Below are positions 35,047 to 47,640 of a DNA stretch of 64,000 nt, piece after piece (position 1 is the first letter of the stretch; each line of letters opens with the position of its first letter). The stretch is from NCBI GenBank assembly GCA_032622095.1, contig CP136065.1, positions 97,905,343 through 97,969,342 of the forward strand, written 5' to 3'. The DNA is from Siphonodentalium dalli. Its lineage: Eukaryota; Mollusca; Scaphopoda; Gadilida; Siphonodentaliidae. A program made the position numbers and the translations under genes. The notes below the pieces were generated by a model, which worked only from the letters and a program-made list of their open reading frames with translations, searched no databases and was not told the DNA's origin.

Positions 35047-35680
35047 TCTATTATATATTTTGGGAAATCTGTGTGTGTGTCTGTGTGTGTGTGTCTGTCT
35101 GTGTGTTCGCGATGGACTCGAAAACGGCTGAGCCGATTTCGATGAAACTTGGTATGTGGGGATACTTTCGGTCGTGGAGTGGCATGGGCCTGTTAATTTG
35201 CCCGTGCGACGTGACCTTGAAATCGGGTCATTTCAAGGTCGAACGACCGAGTATCACGGGATTTCGATGAAAATTAGTGTCTGGGGATACTTTCGTATGG
35301 AGAGTGTCGTAAGCTTGTTCGTTTGCCCGTGCGACGTGACCTTGACCTTGAAATCTGGTTGATTCAAGGTCAAATCGCGAATTTTTATGGGATTTCGACG
35401 AAATTTGATACGTGAGGTTACTTTTGTCCACTGAGTGTTTTGGACGGGTCGAGTCGTGACCCCGACCTGACCATGACCTTCAAAATGATCAATTCGAGGT
35501 CAAATCGGGTAAAACCGGATGGATTTCGACGGGTACTTTTGTCCGGGCAGTGTTTTGGACGGGTCAAATCGTGACCCCACCTGACCTTGACCTTCAAAAT
35601 GGACAATTCAAGGTCAAATCGCGCAATTCGCCGAAAAGCAGAGGGGAAACAGCCCGGACGAAGTCGGGTCCACCTGCTAG
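35047..35680 (+). mobile_element. Non-autonomous Helitron with clean ends
   Basis: The left end is TCTATTATATATTTTGGG preceded by host A (35046). The right end is CTAG (35677-35680) followed by host T. Eight bases before CTAG lies the hairpin CCCGGACGAAGTCGGG. 5'-TC, a 3' hairpin, CTRR and insertion between A and T are the Helitron signature. The left part carries a GT-rich microsatellite. The inside is built of diverged modules (GATTTCGAYGAAA, GTGACCTTGACCTTGAAAT, TTCAAGGTCAAATCG). No Rep/helicase is encoded, so it depends on a partner elsewhere. Confidence 0.85.
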
Positions 35681-35919
35681 TATTATATATTGGTATAGTA
35701 TATATATATATAATGGAATATCTGGTATTTTCCCCAGGTTCCGGGTGATATACACCGAGGTAGAGTTCTCATGTCCTGTATATTATGTTTATCGTTTAGA
35801 TGTCACGAATGGACATGAGAAACTTGGAAAACAGCATCAGCAGATTAGGTTCACAGTGTGTTCATAAGCGTGCATGTTTCGTATTGACCAGATCGTGCAA
35901 TGAAACTCTACTCCAGCTA
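35681..35919. other. Spacer with no recognised feature
   Basis: AT-rich flank of the Helitron, including a TA microsatellite at about 35698-35713. Confidence 0.5.
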
Positions 35920-36660
35920 GTGCCAGTTTCATTCATCCCATGCTAAAATTAGCAGAAACTTGTCACGATGGCAAGATATCTTGTTAGGTATAGGATGAGT
36001 TCGAATCAGGTGGCAGGGTGCGTTGACGTCAATACGTATATATCATGCCATGCATATCTACTCCAGCTACGCCCGTGGGGATCAGATTCCACCAGTACAA
36101 AACATGGGAACTGTTTGATGTTCTGACCTGTTCTGACAGGGAACTTCATAATATTAAACAAAAAAGGCAGGGTACTTGCTCCTCAATAATCAACTTCACA
36201 TTATAGGGGTGGTCCTGGCTTGAGATTGCATGCTTTTCATGACTTGTGTGAGAACATTGAATTAATTACCAGGGAAAAAATTCCTTGATTGTAAGCAACG
36301 CAAAACAAAATTGCTCACAAAGTCACTAAATTGTACAATTTCCAGTTGGGACCTTCAACTGCAGTGAAATACAATATTAAGGAACGTGTATTAACTAAGA
36401 AATATATTACCTACACTGCTTTTTCAATGTTATAAACTTCCCTGTAACAACATCAAAAAGTTCTGAGGTTTGGTACTGGTGGAATATATGATATCTACGT
36501 GCGAAGCTATAAGAGTAGATATTCATTGCATAATCTACGTGTTGACGTAAACGAATCCCTGCTATATGCACCTGCTTCGAACTCACCCTACCTAACAGGC
36601 TATTTTGCCACCATGACAGGTTTCTGCTAATTTTAGCATGGGATGAATGGAACTGACACC
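35920..36660. mobile_element. Long-armed inverted-repeat transposon relic
   Basis: The outer arm CATCCCATGCTAAAATTAGC (about 35936) is exactly mirrored by GCTAATTTTAGCATGGGATG (about 36627). Arms extend inward about 190 bases and carry tracts related to the ends of the element at 54710-55208. The core (GTTGGGACCTTCA, GCTCACAAA, GACAGGGAACTT) also matches that element. No transposase is visible. Confidence 0.75.
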
Positions 36661-36772
36661 CGTGTGGAAAAGGGTCTATGCTATAAAAGTTATGCAAAAG
36701 ATTCTAGAAACCATGCATCTTCTGATCGCTCTCGTCTCTGTATTGCTCGCTAGTATAGCGCTGTTCCAGAAA

Positions 36773-37806
36773 CGTCGGTATAACACGAGAAATTGCCATT
36801 CATCAGGAATTTCAATAAATAATTAAAACTTCGACTTTCCTGACCGGGCCGTCATAACCCATTTCTATCGTAATAACCATAGGATAACGACAAATTCAGC
36901 AATAATGAAGAGCGTTTTGGTGGAAATTAATTTATGTTACTTAGTTGTCTTCTGCGAGTATATATATATAGTTGTTGTATAAGTACTTTTATCATATGAC
37001 TCAATCATTATTTACTTTGGAAAGTATGTCATAAATCAATTTCATATGAACTACTAGTTCATATCACCTTCCGATAATTTGATTGGTTTGTTGACAAACA
37101 GTGTGTTCTGATTGGCTGAATGGCAGCCGGGGCCGAGCCGTGTCTCTAACTAAATGCAGGTCAAATTCGTGCGCGTCAATCAACGCGATGCCGAAATTCT
37201 CGCAATTATAATCTTGAAATATATAGTTTTGGACATTGTTATACGATAAATAGAATATGTAATTCGTATTTATCTAATAAACATACGATATAATATCACA
37301 AACTGAGAACAGAATAGCGCACTATATCTTCGCGTGCATATTATTTCTGCTAGTTCACCAGGTGTAATTGGGCTTCCGGTGCAATGAAGTGACGTCACAT
37401 TAACCTTTTGCTGCCGATGTCATATAGCTATTTAGTGATTTGTGTGCGTTTTGGACATCATAATCAATTTATAGGTGTCATATGACAAATAGAATATGTA
37501 ATTCGTGTTTCTCTCATATGATATTTATGAAACTCGTCACGAAATTTCAGTTTTCTCTCGCCGGAGGCTCGAGAAAACTGAAAATTCTTAGACTCGTTTC
37601 ATAAATATCATATGAGAGAAACACTCATTTCATATCCTCTATATATTAGTGTACTTGGTGTACGTTATCATCGGTATGTGAGTAAACAGAGCGATTGCCA
37701 GGTTATAAAGCCACTTGGCGGTTCTATCGTCGGTATAACACGAGAAATTGCCATTCACCCTGATTCATCAGGAATTTCAATAAATAATTAAAACTTCGAC
37801 TTTCCT
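36773..37806. repeat. Direct repeats of 69 and 79 bp around an 886-bp segment
   Basis: CGTCGGTATAACACGAGAAA...TTAAAACTTCGACTTTCCT occurs at 36773-36841 and again at 37728-37806; the second copy has 10 extra bases. The repeats are otherwise identical. The enclosed DNA contains a palindrome (37492-37640). It is too short and lacks TG...CA ends and polypurine tracts for an LTR element, so a segmental duplication or transposon-linked duplication is more likely. Confidence 0.85.
37492..37640. repeat. Near-perfect palindrome
   Basis: TTTCTCTCATATGATATTTATGAAAC is mirrored by GTTTCATAAATATCATATGAGAGAAA. Inner arms CAGTTTTCTC and GAGAAAACTG lie around a centre CGCCGGAGGC. A related but unpaired segment lies at 37240-37300 (AATAGAATATGTAATTCGT). 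It is probably a MITE. Confidence 0.85.
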
Positions 37807-38779
37807 ATATAGTGGAGGTTTGCGCTCCAAAATACACCTATTAATATTCGGTTTTTGAATATTTCCCGGTAACTACATTGATATACGAGCATCATAATCG
37901 GATGTCCCAGAAAAATGCATTGAAGTAATAACAAATACAAATTTTAACACAATGTTTGGGTCCCAAACAAAAAACAACCATTTGTTCGGCATGGAACAGA
38001 AAAGAGCGATACGTGTTGTACTATTTCCGATATGGTAGAAATAAAGAGCGTTAAATTTGTTTCACTTCTGTCCGAAAAAAATATATGAAAACAGCTGGAA
38101 AATGGCTGTGACCATGGATAGTATTTTTCAGAGCACATGAAGCCGGTATATCAATATTTCGCGTATTGGTCAACCTGTCTTAGACATAATTTGGAAGCTC
38201 GAATGAGCCATATCCGTTTAATTTGAATATTATATCACGAGGCGCCTAATTACTGCTGCTTCACGACATAATTCACAATGACACGTGGAGGAAATCTTGC
38301 TGGGGGACATGCACCCCAGGACCTCATTATTGTTGTAATTCATTTTAAAATGATATAGACATGCCATTATTTGTGCCGCATATTCTTGTATTAACTCAGG
38401 GTGCTCGTTCGAGAATATTTTCATTATAAGGATTCCGGAAACACTCAACATGCATGCATGTCTAGTTACTGGAAGTTAATTTCAATATATTGGTTTCCTA
38501 CCTGGAACTTGCATGCTATTGTCACACTAATTACGTAATCGATCACAACCAAAACCATGCAGGACATCAGTGGCGCGAGTATAGAGAGCATTAGTCTGAG
38601 AGTTAGTGTAAATATATCTTATTTCCAATCCACTAGTTTACAGAAATTAGTACATAAAATAAATATTACATAAAACATAAAGGAAATCAATGGAAATATG
38701 GATTAAACAACAAGCCAATTGGTTTAGGCGGTACTGTGGGCAGGTGCCGCGCATCTGGGAAATTTGTGCGACCATCATT
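37807..38779. other. Gene-free stretch
   Basis: AT-rich; contains one ATAAAGAGCGTTAAA box (about 38041) preceded by CCGATATGG, a fragment of the family C interior. No gene is recognised. Confidence 0.45.
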
Positions 38780-39210
38780 TTATACAAGAAAACCAATGTC
38801 AGAAATGGTATATAACGCGCTCAAGATCATATATTATATACCCATGATTGTAATTATAGAATATAAAATATATTGGTTTTGCGAATGACCAACTCAAGAA
38901 TTCTGTTGAAATAACAATAACAACCAGCACCTAATTAACGAACCGGTGCTCGACTTAGCCGTCTCCGACCACAACCCCCATTGGGCTGCAGAACGAAAAA
39001 CGTCTATAAAAGTTGAAATATAAGACTTACAAATTATCTTTTTCATTTCTTTTATTTGTAATTGGCATAGCTTATCACAAACCAAAAATCAACATTATTG
39101 ACATAATGTTAACGACAATAAACGAAATTGAAATTCCCAACTACACCTTTTACCGGACTTGGTCGCAGTTGGACTTTTAATTCTCCCCAAAAAAAATTCC
39201 ATTCTATAAA
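38780..39210. repeat. Dispersed repeat, diverged copy
   Basis: 38785-38910 (AAAACCAATGTCAGAAATGG, AATATAAAATATATTGGTT) and 39140-39210 (CCCAACTACACCTTTTACCG) match two parts of the repeat at 22290-22860. About 230 unrelated bases lie between them. Confidence 0.65.
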
Positions 39211-39842
39211 TAAAACACCCATACTCTAATTTTCGAATTCAGACGGCGCCGAGCCGAAACAGGTGACAAAATATCGACTTTTTGCTATGTTTCATATGGT
39301 ACCCTGCCGAAAAACTGATATATGTTCAGTGGTTGACAGGTAATAGACAACTGGGCACGAGAATGGGAAGCAATGGAAACAACTTTGCACATTTATGGGG
39401 CAAATGTTGACACTTAATCCGATTCAAAATTTAATAAGTTTTTTTCTGATTTCGCGACGTCATGGTAGATAATGTAACGTGGCGCGTCAAAAATTCAAGG
39501 CGATTCAGACAAAGTGCCATACGTCAACACCATACAAATATAGCATATATGCTGCTACCTTCTTCCATGTTATATATGTTTTGAAATGGTGGGGTATTCC
39601 CTATATAATATAGTTTCGTACAAATATTACATCTTTCCAAATGGTGAAATATTATACAAAAACTTAACCCTCCCACCAATTTCATAACTATTTACATGGA
39701 GGGGCGTCCGCGCAAATTGTATCCAAGAATACATGAACACACACACAGATTATGGTATCATATTGTGTAGAATAGGTACAATATAAAATTTCGTTCAAAT
39801 ACTAGATTAGGAAGGAAATAATATCCAAGATGGCCGCAAATT

Positions 39843-40289
39843 TTGATGATGACTCTCTGCACACACCCAGTATGCCAACCGAACCAAAGCATCACCAATG
39901 CTTTCCATATTATGGCATTATATTACCTAAAGTCTTTTGAAAACTCATTTATTCACGGAATATTATTCTGCACATTTGGGCGTGGAACTAATGAACAAGC
40001 TTTCAATGCGGGCTACACAATTATCGCATGTTTGAACTATGAAGTTTGGAATTTATTAATTTATCTTAATGTTGTCAAGCGCCTTGAAACCTCGATGATA
40101 TGTGCGCTATACAAGAAATGTGTGATATTATATGATATGTATAAGGCAACAGGTTACGCAAACTTGATGATGGAGATCAAAATGGCGACCAAAATAAATA
40201 AAACAAATGTTCCGATAAAACGACACTCTTCTGAGTTGCATGAAACTCTTCATGTTAAACGTTTATGGCTTATTCGTTCGTGCCTATAA
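39843..40289 (+). CDS. Unrecognised 148-aa open frame (doubtful)
   Basis: This is the longest plus-strand frame in the window. It reads MMMTLCTHPVCQPNQSITNA and ends LHVKRLWLIRSCL*. I see no domain, signal peptide or convincing membrane segment, though residues 60-90 are fairly hydrophobic. Upstream text (CCAAGATGGCCGCAAA) is typical of degenerate repeats. No splice signals or polyA signal clearly belong to it. It may be chance in long repeat-derived DNA or part of an unknown element. Confidence 0.2.
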   Translation: MMMTLCTHPVCQPNQSITNAFHIMALYYLKSFENSFIHGILFCTFGRGTNEQAFNAGYTIIACLNYEVWNLLIYLNVVKRLETSMICALYKKCVILYDMYKATGYANLMMEIKMATKINKTNVPIKRHSSELHETLHVKRLWLIRSCL

Positions 40290-42117
40290 ATTATATCTTT
40301 GTGGCAAATGTGATCCGAATTCAATAAAACGTATTGGTACTAATATAGTAAATGTTCATTAATTTATTGACAAAGCGACATCAGGCCATGCCAAATTGCC
40401 ACAATATAGTTTCGACCTGATATTCACACGGCGGTATACTAGTTAATGCCTACTGCACCATGTCACTGCTCACATCCACATTAGTATAATAAGGATGGAA
40501 GCAAAAAATTAAATAAAATATACACTAATAGTTATCTATTCAATCCAGAATAACTAAAATATGTGTCTCGTGCTAATAGCGCATTGGGTGCGCATTCATA
40601 ATTCCGTCTATAGCGATGACGAACCTATATCGGTTCCTCATACGTGCGGATCGGATACGTTCAGTTGGTTGATGTTCCAATGAAATAGCCGACAATCATC
40701 ATGGCAACAATCCAGACTGAACTAAAATTAGTTTAGCTATATTTCCGCACGGTTCCGCCACGCATTGAATCGTGCGTATTCAGTTCCTTCACGTATTTAA
40801 TTATATTTGCTTAATTCTAACGATTGATATAACAGATATAACAGCACACGGTCACATGTTCGTTGGTGGCATGTGAATCGGCACATTTTCCCAGATTCGA
40901 AATCCGATATCGAATCGGGTAGCTAATATCGATATCGAATCTCGAATCGAATCGAATCAGCAACAACGTTGCATAGCGCATAGGTAATCAACTTCGGTAT
41001 CGAGTTTGTTCCTATACTGCATCGGGAAGTTTCAGTTAACCTGTATGTATTTTGAAATAAAATACAAAATATACGTGGATACAATTGTACATAATCTGAT
41101 TATAATAACATAATTAACCTAAATTGGTTCAGTGTGTGCTTGTGAGTAAAATCGGTTAATCGTTATATTAATCGTATCAAGTACCATTGTGCGCACACTA
41201 TGACCGTTTATAATATAGAAGTTCGTTGTCACCCTACAACCATGGGATATGGCCATATTGTGATAAAATCAATTAGCAGTCGGTGTACAACATGACCATG
41301 CTCTACTAACCCGATGACTAATACTATAACCAGGATAATGCATATCGCGAGAAAAAAAAATCGCGCTCCGATAACGCAATTTCTTATGTGCGCTTTCTGG
41401 CGTTACCAAAGTGACACACCCTTTACTAGTTTAACACACCGCATGTGTGGCACTAGTACATTACCACACATGTGTATATACTGTTGCCAATGCATGGTGT
41501 ATGTACGAAGCGACATCGGTGCAGTACCGTTCTGAGACAACCAAATTGATACAGCCAATGGCGTTACTCGTCATATACAGTGATTGACATTGCCTTGAAA
41601 AGACATGATACATTATGTGACCTGAACTATGTTATCCATTCTATTTAAGAACGGCATTTATACTGAACAGAAAGAATGGACAAATTTGATGTCACCCTTC
41701 CAATGTTCATTTGATTCAGCTTCTATTCTATCCAGTCAAGTTATATATTTTTTCTCTGTGTGACCCAATTTTAATAACCATATACATGCTCTCGCGGTTG
41801 CGCAATTTCTCGTGTAATCTAGCTTCATAAAATTTTGCAGTCTTTAATGTGGCATAATTATAGCATCCATAATAACTATATAATTATACCAGTGCTTGGT
41901 TTGGTTTGGTTTTGCTGATTTTCGGATTAATCATTGTTTCAGCCGCCAGGCCATATAGCGACGTTATCAGTAACTGGTTACAGGTGAAGGAAATATCGCA
42001 CAGATGGTTAATTTCTCCGGGAAATTACTCCACTACACGTCGAAATAACCAACCAACGGGAAAGAAATTAACTAACCTGCCCTTAACCACGAACCATGTT
42101 ATCTACCTTGTGAATGA
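40290..42117. other. Gene-free stretch
   Basis: A short GATATCGAATC/GAATCGAATC simple-sequence tract lies at 40900-40960. Otherwise no recognised feature; the frames at 41314-41535 and 41906-42148 carry no motif. Confidence 0.45.
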
Positions 42118-42200
42118 ATCGGATTTGAACCAGCTTCACGATTGCTGAACGGCTCATGTTGGCCTAATGTGCCGTGCATCTTACCAACTGAGCAGCCTTT
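42118..42200 (-). repeat. tRNA-derived SINE head
   Basis: On the minus strand an A-box-like TGCTCAGTTGG (42184-42194) and a good B box GGTTCAAATCC (42121-42131) are 63 bases apart, too far for a standard short-arm tRNA. No cloverleaf or acceptor stem closes. AGCCGTTCAGCAATCGTGAA between them is shared with 32040-32100. Together this points to a tRNA-derived SINE rather than a tRNA gene. Confidence 0.5.
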
Positions 42201-43094
42201 ACCCTATATGATATATATATTCCAGTCTTATAATTAGCATGCACTAATTAAGCAACCGGTTCCCTAATAATCTTAAGGAAAATATAGATGAACACTTGAT
42301 TATACGGAAAGTAGTCAACCCCGTGTACTGTTCTCAAACATGGATAAAATGAGTGTTTAAGTATAAGTACAAGTGTTTTTAATTTCGTTGATACTAAGAG
42401 CATATTATTGTGAAAAATCAATAAGAATAGCTTTTGGAGAAATTTTGTCAGTTTTTCCCTGAAAATAGGCTGAACATAGATAATTTTATGAATTTCACTA
42501 CTTTTACGCGATCTCAACATGATGTATATTTACTATCGAATGCACAACTTCGTATCATCACATCGTTTCAGTTTAGCATAAAATAGGTCCTATTGCAGTT
42601 CGATTTCGACATTTTCGGAAAAGTAAACAAAAATGATTTATAAGGGGTAGGGTAAATTTTTGACACATTGTTGCAGTATGGCTCTCTCAGGTCGTGTCGT
42701 GACTGTTTGGCATTGTTGTGTCGGCCGATAACATGGTAAGTTTATAAAACTATAATATTGTTGATCGAAGCAAAATTGTTGAAATGATAATGAGTTAAAA
42801 GGCCCATCAAGTTTGAATCGTCATGACAATTTTGGGTGAAGTTTACAAAAGTTCCGGAATTATGTGAAAATAGAAAGGGATATCGTACCAGTTCTTGTTT
42901 TATCGTGATAGTGCATATTCCCTGGTCGTTATATATGTCAAACATATGCCAACGACGCAAACATCACAGGCCTATATGATCTGACCAAAGATGGTGAAAA
43001 AATATACGTCGAAACTCGAAGTACTCTCTCCTACATTTTTCAACATTTGGACACTTGTTATGACCGGATATTAGTGCCACTGTGGCCGACAGAG
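42201..43094. other. Gene-free stretch
   Basis: No exon or repeat recognised. Confidence 0.4.
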
Positions 43095-43262
43095 TCGTTA
43101 TCTCGTGGGAATCCGGATTCAGAATCTGGATTCAGATTACAGATTAGACCCCGTACGACTTGGTTCGGTAAACGAACAGACCACAAATTGGCAGAATCAG
43201 TAAACGAACAGACCGTAATCTCAATCTCGTGGTAATCCAGATTCGGATTCCGATTACGGACT
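43095..43262. repeat. Imperfect inverted repeat with GGAATCCGGATTC ends
   Basis: TCTCGTGGGAATCCGGATTC and TCTCGTGGTAATCCAGATTC occur as internal repeats, with GTAAACGAACAGACC twice between them. A related block in the other direction lies at 45080-45130 (GATTCTGAATCCGGATTCCC). Confidence 0.6.
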
Positions 43263-44016
43263 CAAATGTTCGTAATGTAAACAAACCGAGATTTCGCCAC
43301 CTCGGAGTTTAAAAACACATTAAAACATAAGAATCCGTCTCTTGTGTACAAATTATTGCAGAATATAAACGATCTATATCAAAGAATTTTAAATGCGGAG
43401 ACAAATTTGTTTTATCGAATGTAAACTGGGAGAATATTACTGAAATTAGCCAAATAATAACGCTATTGATAGTAACGCTGGGGGAGCACTTCGGTTGATG
43501 GCGAAGCAAATCATTGTCGATTTTATTGTCACTTTCATATGTCCATTTCATAATTCCATCCATAAAATACCGCCCGAACGCATGTCGATTTCGAATTCGG
43601 CGGATACGTCACAATTGACCGAATTCATGTGAACCTGCATGGATATGTCTATTATAATGTTTCTTCTTATTCAAGAAATAGTAGGATTATATGATATCGA
43701 TGGATTATCAGATACACGTATGTGCTATCTAGTCTTATAGCAATTTCATGTTTAAAATGTTTTGTTTCGTTAAATGCAGTCGTTTTGCACAATTGTCTCT
43801 GTATAGACAACAAACACAGGCATTTTTTGGCCAACGTGCTGTACAAAGTTGGAAAATAAAGTTTTGCTCATGAAGCTAATGTTGTGGTCTTGTGATCGCA
43901 GGTGAACTGCATCTCCCAATCGCACAAACAAAAATGTAAAGCTTATTCTAGGATCTCAGGACTATATAGTGGAAATGTCAGTCGATTTATTGATTAAGTA
44001 CCCACACGTACAAGTT
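43263..44016. other. Gene-free stretch
   Basis: No exon or repeat recognised. Confidence 0.4.
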
Positions 44017-44744
44017 CTAGGGACGTGGCTAGAGGTTTCCTCAAATTTCCGGCCAACTGCACCCCCCCCCCCCCCCCCCAATTTAACCAAATATCAATCT
44101 CACAGGTTCGCAGAATTCCATTTGCACCCCTTGGAAATAGCCAACCTGACACACACTAAGATTGGATAAATTACCAACTTTTACTGGTTGAAAAAATCAA
44201 ACAATGAGAACAATTCCAACCTATCTATGGTGTCAAATTAATGTCCAACTAATGTTGTGTCATGCATGAAATTTCCAACTGCTGGAAATGTACCAAAGTT
44301 TAGTATAAACATATTTATTTCAAATATTTGTCAAATTTAGATTACACATGATATATAACACATACATTTGTTTATACATACAATGGGATTGGAGGACAAG
44401 TGCTGACTCACTGAAGGGTACCCACTCTCCCATATGTTATTGCACTGAAAAAATAAATAATTAGTAATGGCAAAGCATCATGACTACCAAAACAAGTTGA
44501 ACATATATACAGATCACCGGTCACCCCCTCTCCCGAGTTAGTCATAAGTTTGTATATGTATTTATTTTAAATCGCGTTTGTTTGTTGCGTTTGCTGGCTT
44601 GTACGTATCATTATTTGGAACAGATAGTCAAAAGAATCCTGATTTTTCCTCACGTATGAATGACTGCACAGCTAAGCAAATTGTACCAAAGTTCGGGGGG
44701 GGGGGGGTCGAGACACCCAAACAACCCCTGTCTTCACGTCCCTG
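44017..44744. mobile_element. Family E hAT-like element, longer copy
   Basis: The left end CTAGGGACGTGGCTAGAGG and the right end, reversed, CAGGGACGTGAAGACAGG match the family E terminus. The core around CAATTCCAACCTATCTATGG and TTGTGTCATGCATGAAATTT matches 28980-29040. Two homopolymer tracts, C at 44061-44080 and G near 44695, lie close to the two ends. About 390 bases after the core (from 44300) are foreign to the other copies. No target duplication is clear. Confidence 0.6.
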
Positions 44745-45298
44745 TGTAACTGACAAGTTTCGAGTGTTCTTCACAACATCTTGATTCAGGAGGCCTAGAG
44801 CTGTTAGAATTAAATGCTTGCCCTCATCAATAAACACACTTTAACTTGAAAAAAAGATGCGATTAAGTCGGATTGGCAGCAAATTATGTGCCGTGTATAT
44901 ACGCATAGAAGAAAATCATGACTTTCACAACAAACGTGAACTTTATAAATATAAGATACAAATGATACTTGTGTCAAATACATGAGCCATGTTTGACGCT
45001 GGGAGAACATTAAACATAGTTTCGGAGACCACGTGGATTTCAAAATCTGACCTAGAATCGGGAATTAGCCCCGCCCCCGTAATCGGCTTTGGATTCTGAA
45101 TCCGGATTCCCATCAAATAACGACTCTGGAGATGCCTGACCTTTCGATATATATATATAGAAATGAAAAATGCAGGAGGGAGCCCGGGGTGCAACGAAAT
45201 AAAAAACTAAGCGCCTTTTGAAAATTGGCTCACGGACCATACAATATATATTTTGCAGGCATTTCGTCATAGAAAACAATATGGCGCCAGAATAATGA

Positions 45299-45563
45299 GA
45301 ATATGAACGGAAACATGCATATAACATGCAACTTTGCCGAAGCGAACGACATGAGAAGTAAATTGTTTGTAATTCCACATGTAACGGTGCTACTGACATT
45401 TGCCTTTAAATACCTGTATATGATTGATTCTTGCGAGATAATTGCTTGTTATTTACAGGCAAATTCCTATAGCATCGCTACAGGTGGAACTATAGGGATT
45501 TTACTTCTCACGTAGATAGCTGTGGTACAGATTCATTTATATGCATGTTTCCGTTCATTTTCT
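45299..45563. mobile_element. Palindromic MITE with GAACGGAAACATGCATATAA ends
   Basis: ATGAACGGAAACATGCATAT (45303) is mirrored by TATATGCATGTTTCCGTTCAT (45539). Pairing continues inward through GAGAAGTAAA/TTTTACTTCTC and GGTGCTA/TAGCATC. The plus-strand frame at 45303-45515 lies wholly inside and is a by-product. Confidence 0.8.
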
Positions 45564-46742
45564 TGCACCTTATCGTTTTCTACGACGAAATACCTACAAA
45601 CCATACCGTGCAAACTTGCCAGTGTATGGAGATACCATTAGTTCATACATGAAACATTGGATTCATTCCATGCACTGTAAGGAGATATTGATTCGCAGTT
45701 AGAGTGCACAGTCGCATACTTTTATATAATGTATGCTTTATGTTATTTAAATGATGAGGGAACTGTCCATATTAATACATGTAGTAACAGAGACGACATG
45801 AAAACTAAGTGCATGGTGAGATCGCCGATTGAAAGTATATTGTTGCGAATATAGATCTCTGACAGGACGGTGACATTCTAAAACACCCGACACAATGGCC
45901 GATTAGTTCGATTTGCGATACGGTGTAAGTGTGGTAATTATATATGCCATATTGTCTGGGGGATACATGTACTATGTATGAAGATTTGACATATAAACCG
46001 CGAGTAAGATGGCACACATGGAATGTTATATGTCACTGTTACCAACTTTGTTCAAGGTATTGATTTATTATTTGAAAATACATTAGGCACGCGGTGACAC
46101 CAACGGATGAAGCGTAAATGTGCCTGACGTTTGTTTATTACTTTGATTTTTGTTGTGGTTGTATTTTTTATACAATTATCAATTCTGCTGGGACATTTAG
46201 GTATACTGTTATCCGTCATCTCTATCCAGCGACCTATATCATTGATGCCCTATATAAGGCCAGTTAAATTATTTATTTTTAGATAAAAAGACACCGATGT
46301 GTTCCACACCAAACCAATTATATAATTATGCACGATAAAGGACCATTGAAACCATATAAATCATCAACTGATGTAAAGGTGTTTCAAAAAAGTTATCTGC
46401 ATCTTCGAGTTCTGTACAGTGAGCAAATTGTGAATTAGTCAGCTGATAAGAATCCACCTCTGATCAGACAGCATCTGGATCATGAGGGCCAGATGCGCGT
46501 TTTGCAAAAATCCAGGCAAAAATTACAAACCAAACTATTTTCAACAAAGAATTACTCTGGATCTATCAGACCAAAATTGTGAATGTCATATATCCTCATC
46601 TTCTATATATATAATCTGAACAATTATTATAGGGCGACTTTACGCCAATTTCAATAAATTCCCGATAATAACAACGATCTAATATCGATAATATAAAGAA
46701 CAATAATTAATATGAATCGACGACGTCTTCTGTAAACGTTCA
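45564..46742. other. Gene-free stretch
   Basis: AT-rich with TA microsatellites; no exon, RNA gene or clear repeat recognised. Confidence 0.4.
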
Positions 46743-47036
46743 GGGCCCTGTTTCATGAAAGCAACTTATGACATAGTTGGGACTTAAGATGGTCATAAGT
46801 TCAAACTTCAGTCATAAGTGCGTTTCACGAACAAGGTCTTAACTTAAGATGGTCTTAACTTTGGTCTTAACTTTAAGACTGCTGTGAGGTGTCATAAGAT
46901 AATCTTAAAGTTAAAACCCACGTGATAAGTGGCATATCGATCACAAGTATGGCGGCCTATGTTATTTTTCAACAATTACGGAGATATATGTACATTGTCT
47001 GGGTGGGCAATTCGTCGTCTGGTATACAGGGTCGTG

Positions 47037-47640
47037 GCTACACAGTGAGAGGGGGTATTCACCTCGAAATGTCCAACTACACCCCCTTAAACAACACCAA
47101 ATTATCTTTGGGTTTAAACATTCCAACTGGTACCCTCAAAATTTCCAAAACCAAAGTTTGGAGAGGGCAACCCCCCCCCCCCCCCACCGTATAACCATAG
47201 GGTTAGTTTGGTAAAAACAATTCAGAGCACAGGCTTATCATCAGGGATGTGGCGAATGGGGTTTGTGTGTTGTCTACCACCCCCCCCACATACACTTTAG
47301 TCAAAATAATTAGCAATTGGAAATTTCATGCCTGACAACAACATTAATCGTACACTATATATAGGTTTCAATTGTTTGAATTTCTAACTAGTAAAGGAAT
47401 GTGTTGTTTTAGACAAACAGCAGCAACCGAAAATCACCAACTTTAGGGGCGTCAGGTTAGAAATTTCAAACTGTTGGAATATTTGAGATACCAATTGGAA
47501 AGTTTAAATCCAACGGGTGGGGTGGACATGGCATTTCGCGAACATGGAAGTTTGACCCGGTTCAATTAAGGGGCGGGTGCAGTTGGAAATTGCACGATGT
47601 ACCCCCCCCCCCCCCACAGAGACCAACTAGCCACCCCGAG
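47037..47640. mobile_element. Two degraded family E pieces
   Basis: CAGGGTCGTGGCTACACAG at 47037 and CAGGGATGTGGCGAA at 47242 start two pieces. Both carry C-tracts and CCAACTGTTGG/CCAATTGGAA-like words. The second runs to about 47640, ending in CTAGCCACCCC. Confidence 0.5.

Noticed and set aside
36773-37806. Solo or short LTR retrotransposon
   Set aside because: The repeats are under 80 bp, lack TG...CA ends, primer-binding site and polypurine tract, and no gag/pol frame is present.
42118-42200. Functional tRNA gene
   Set aside because: A and B boxes are present but 63 bases apart, and no acceptor stem or anticodon arm can be drawn.
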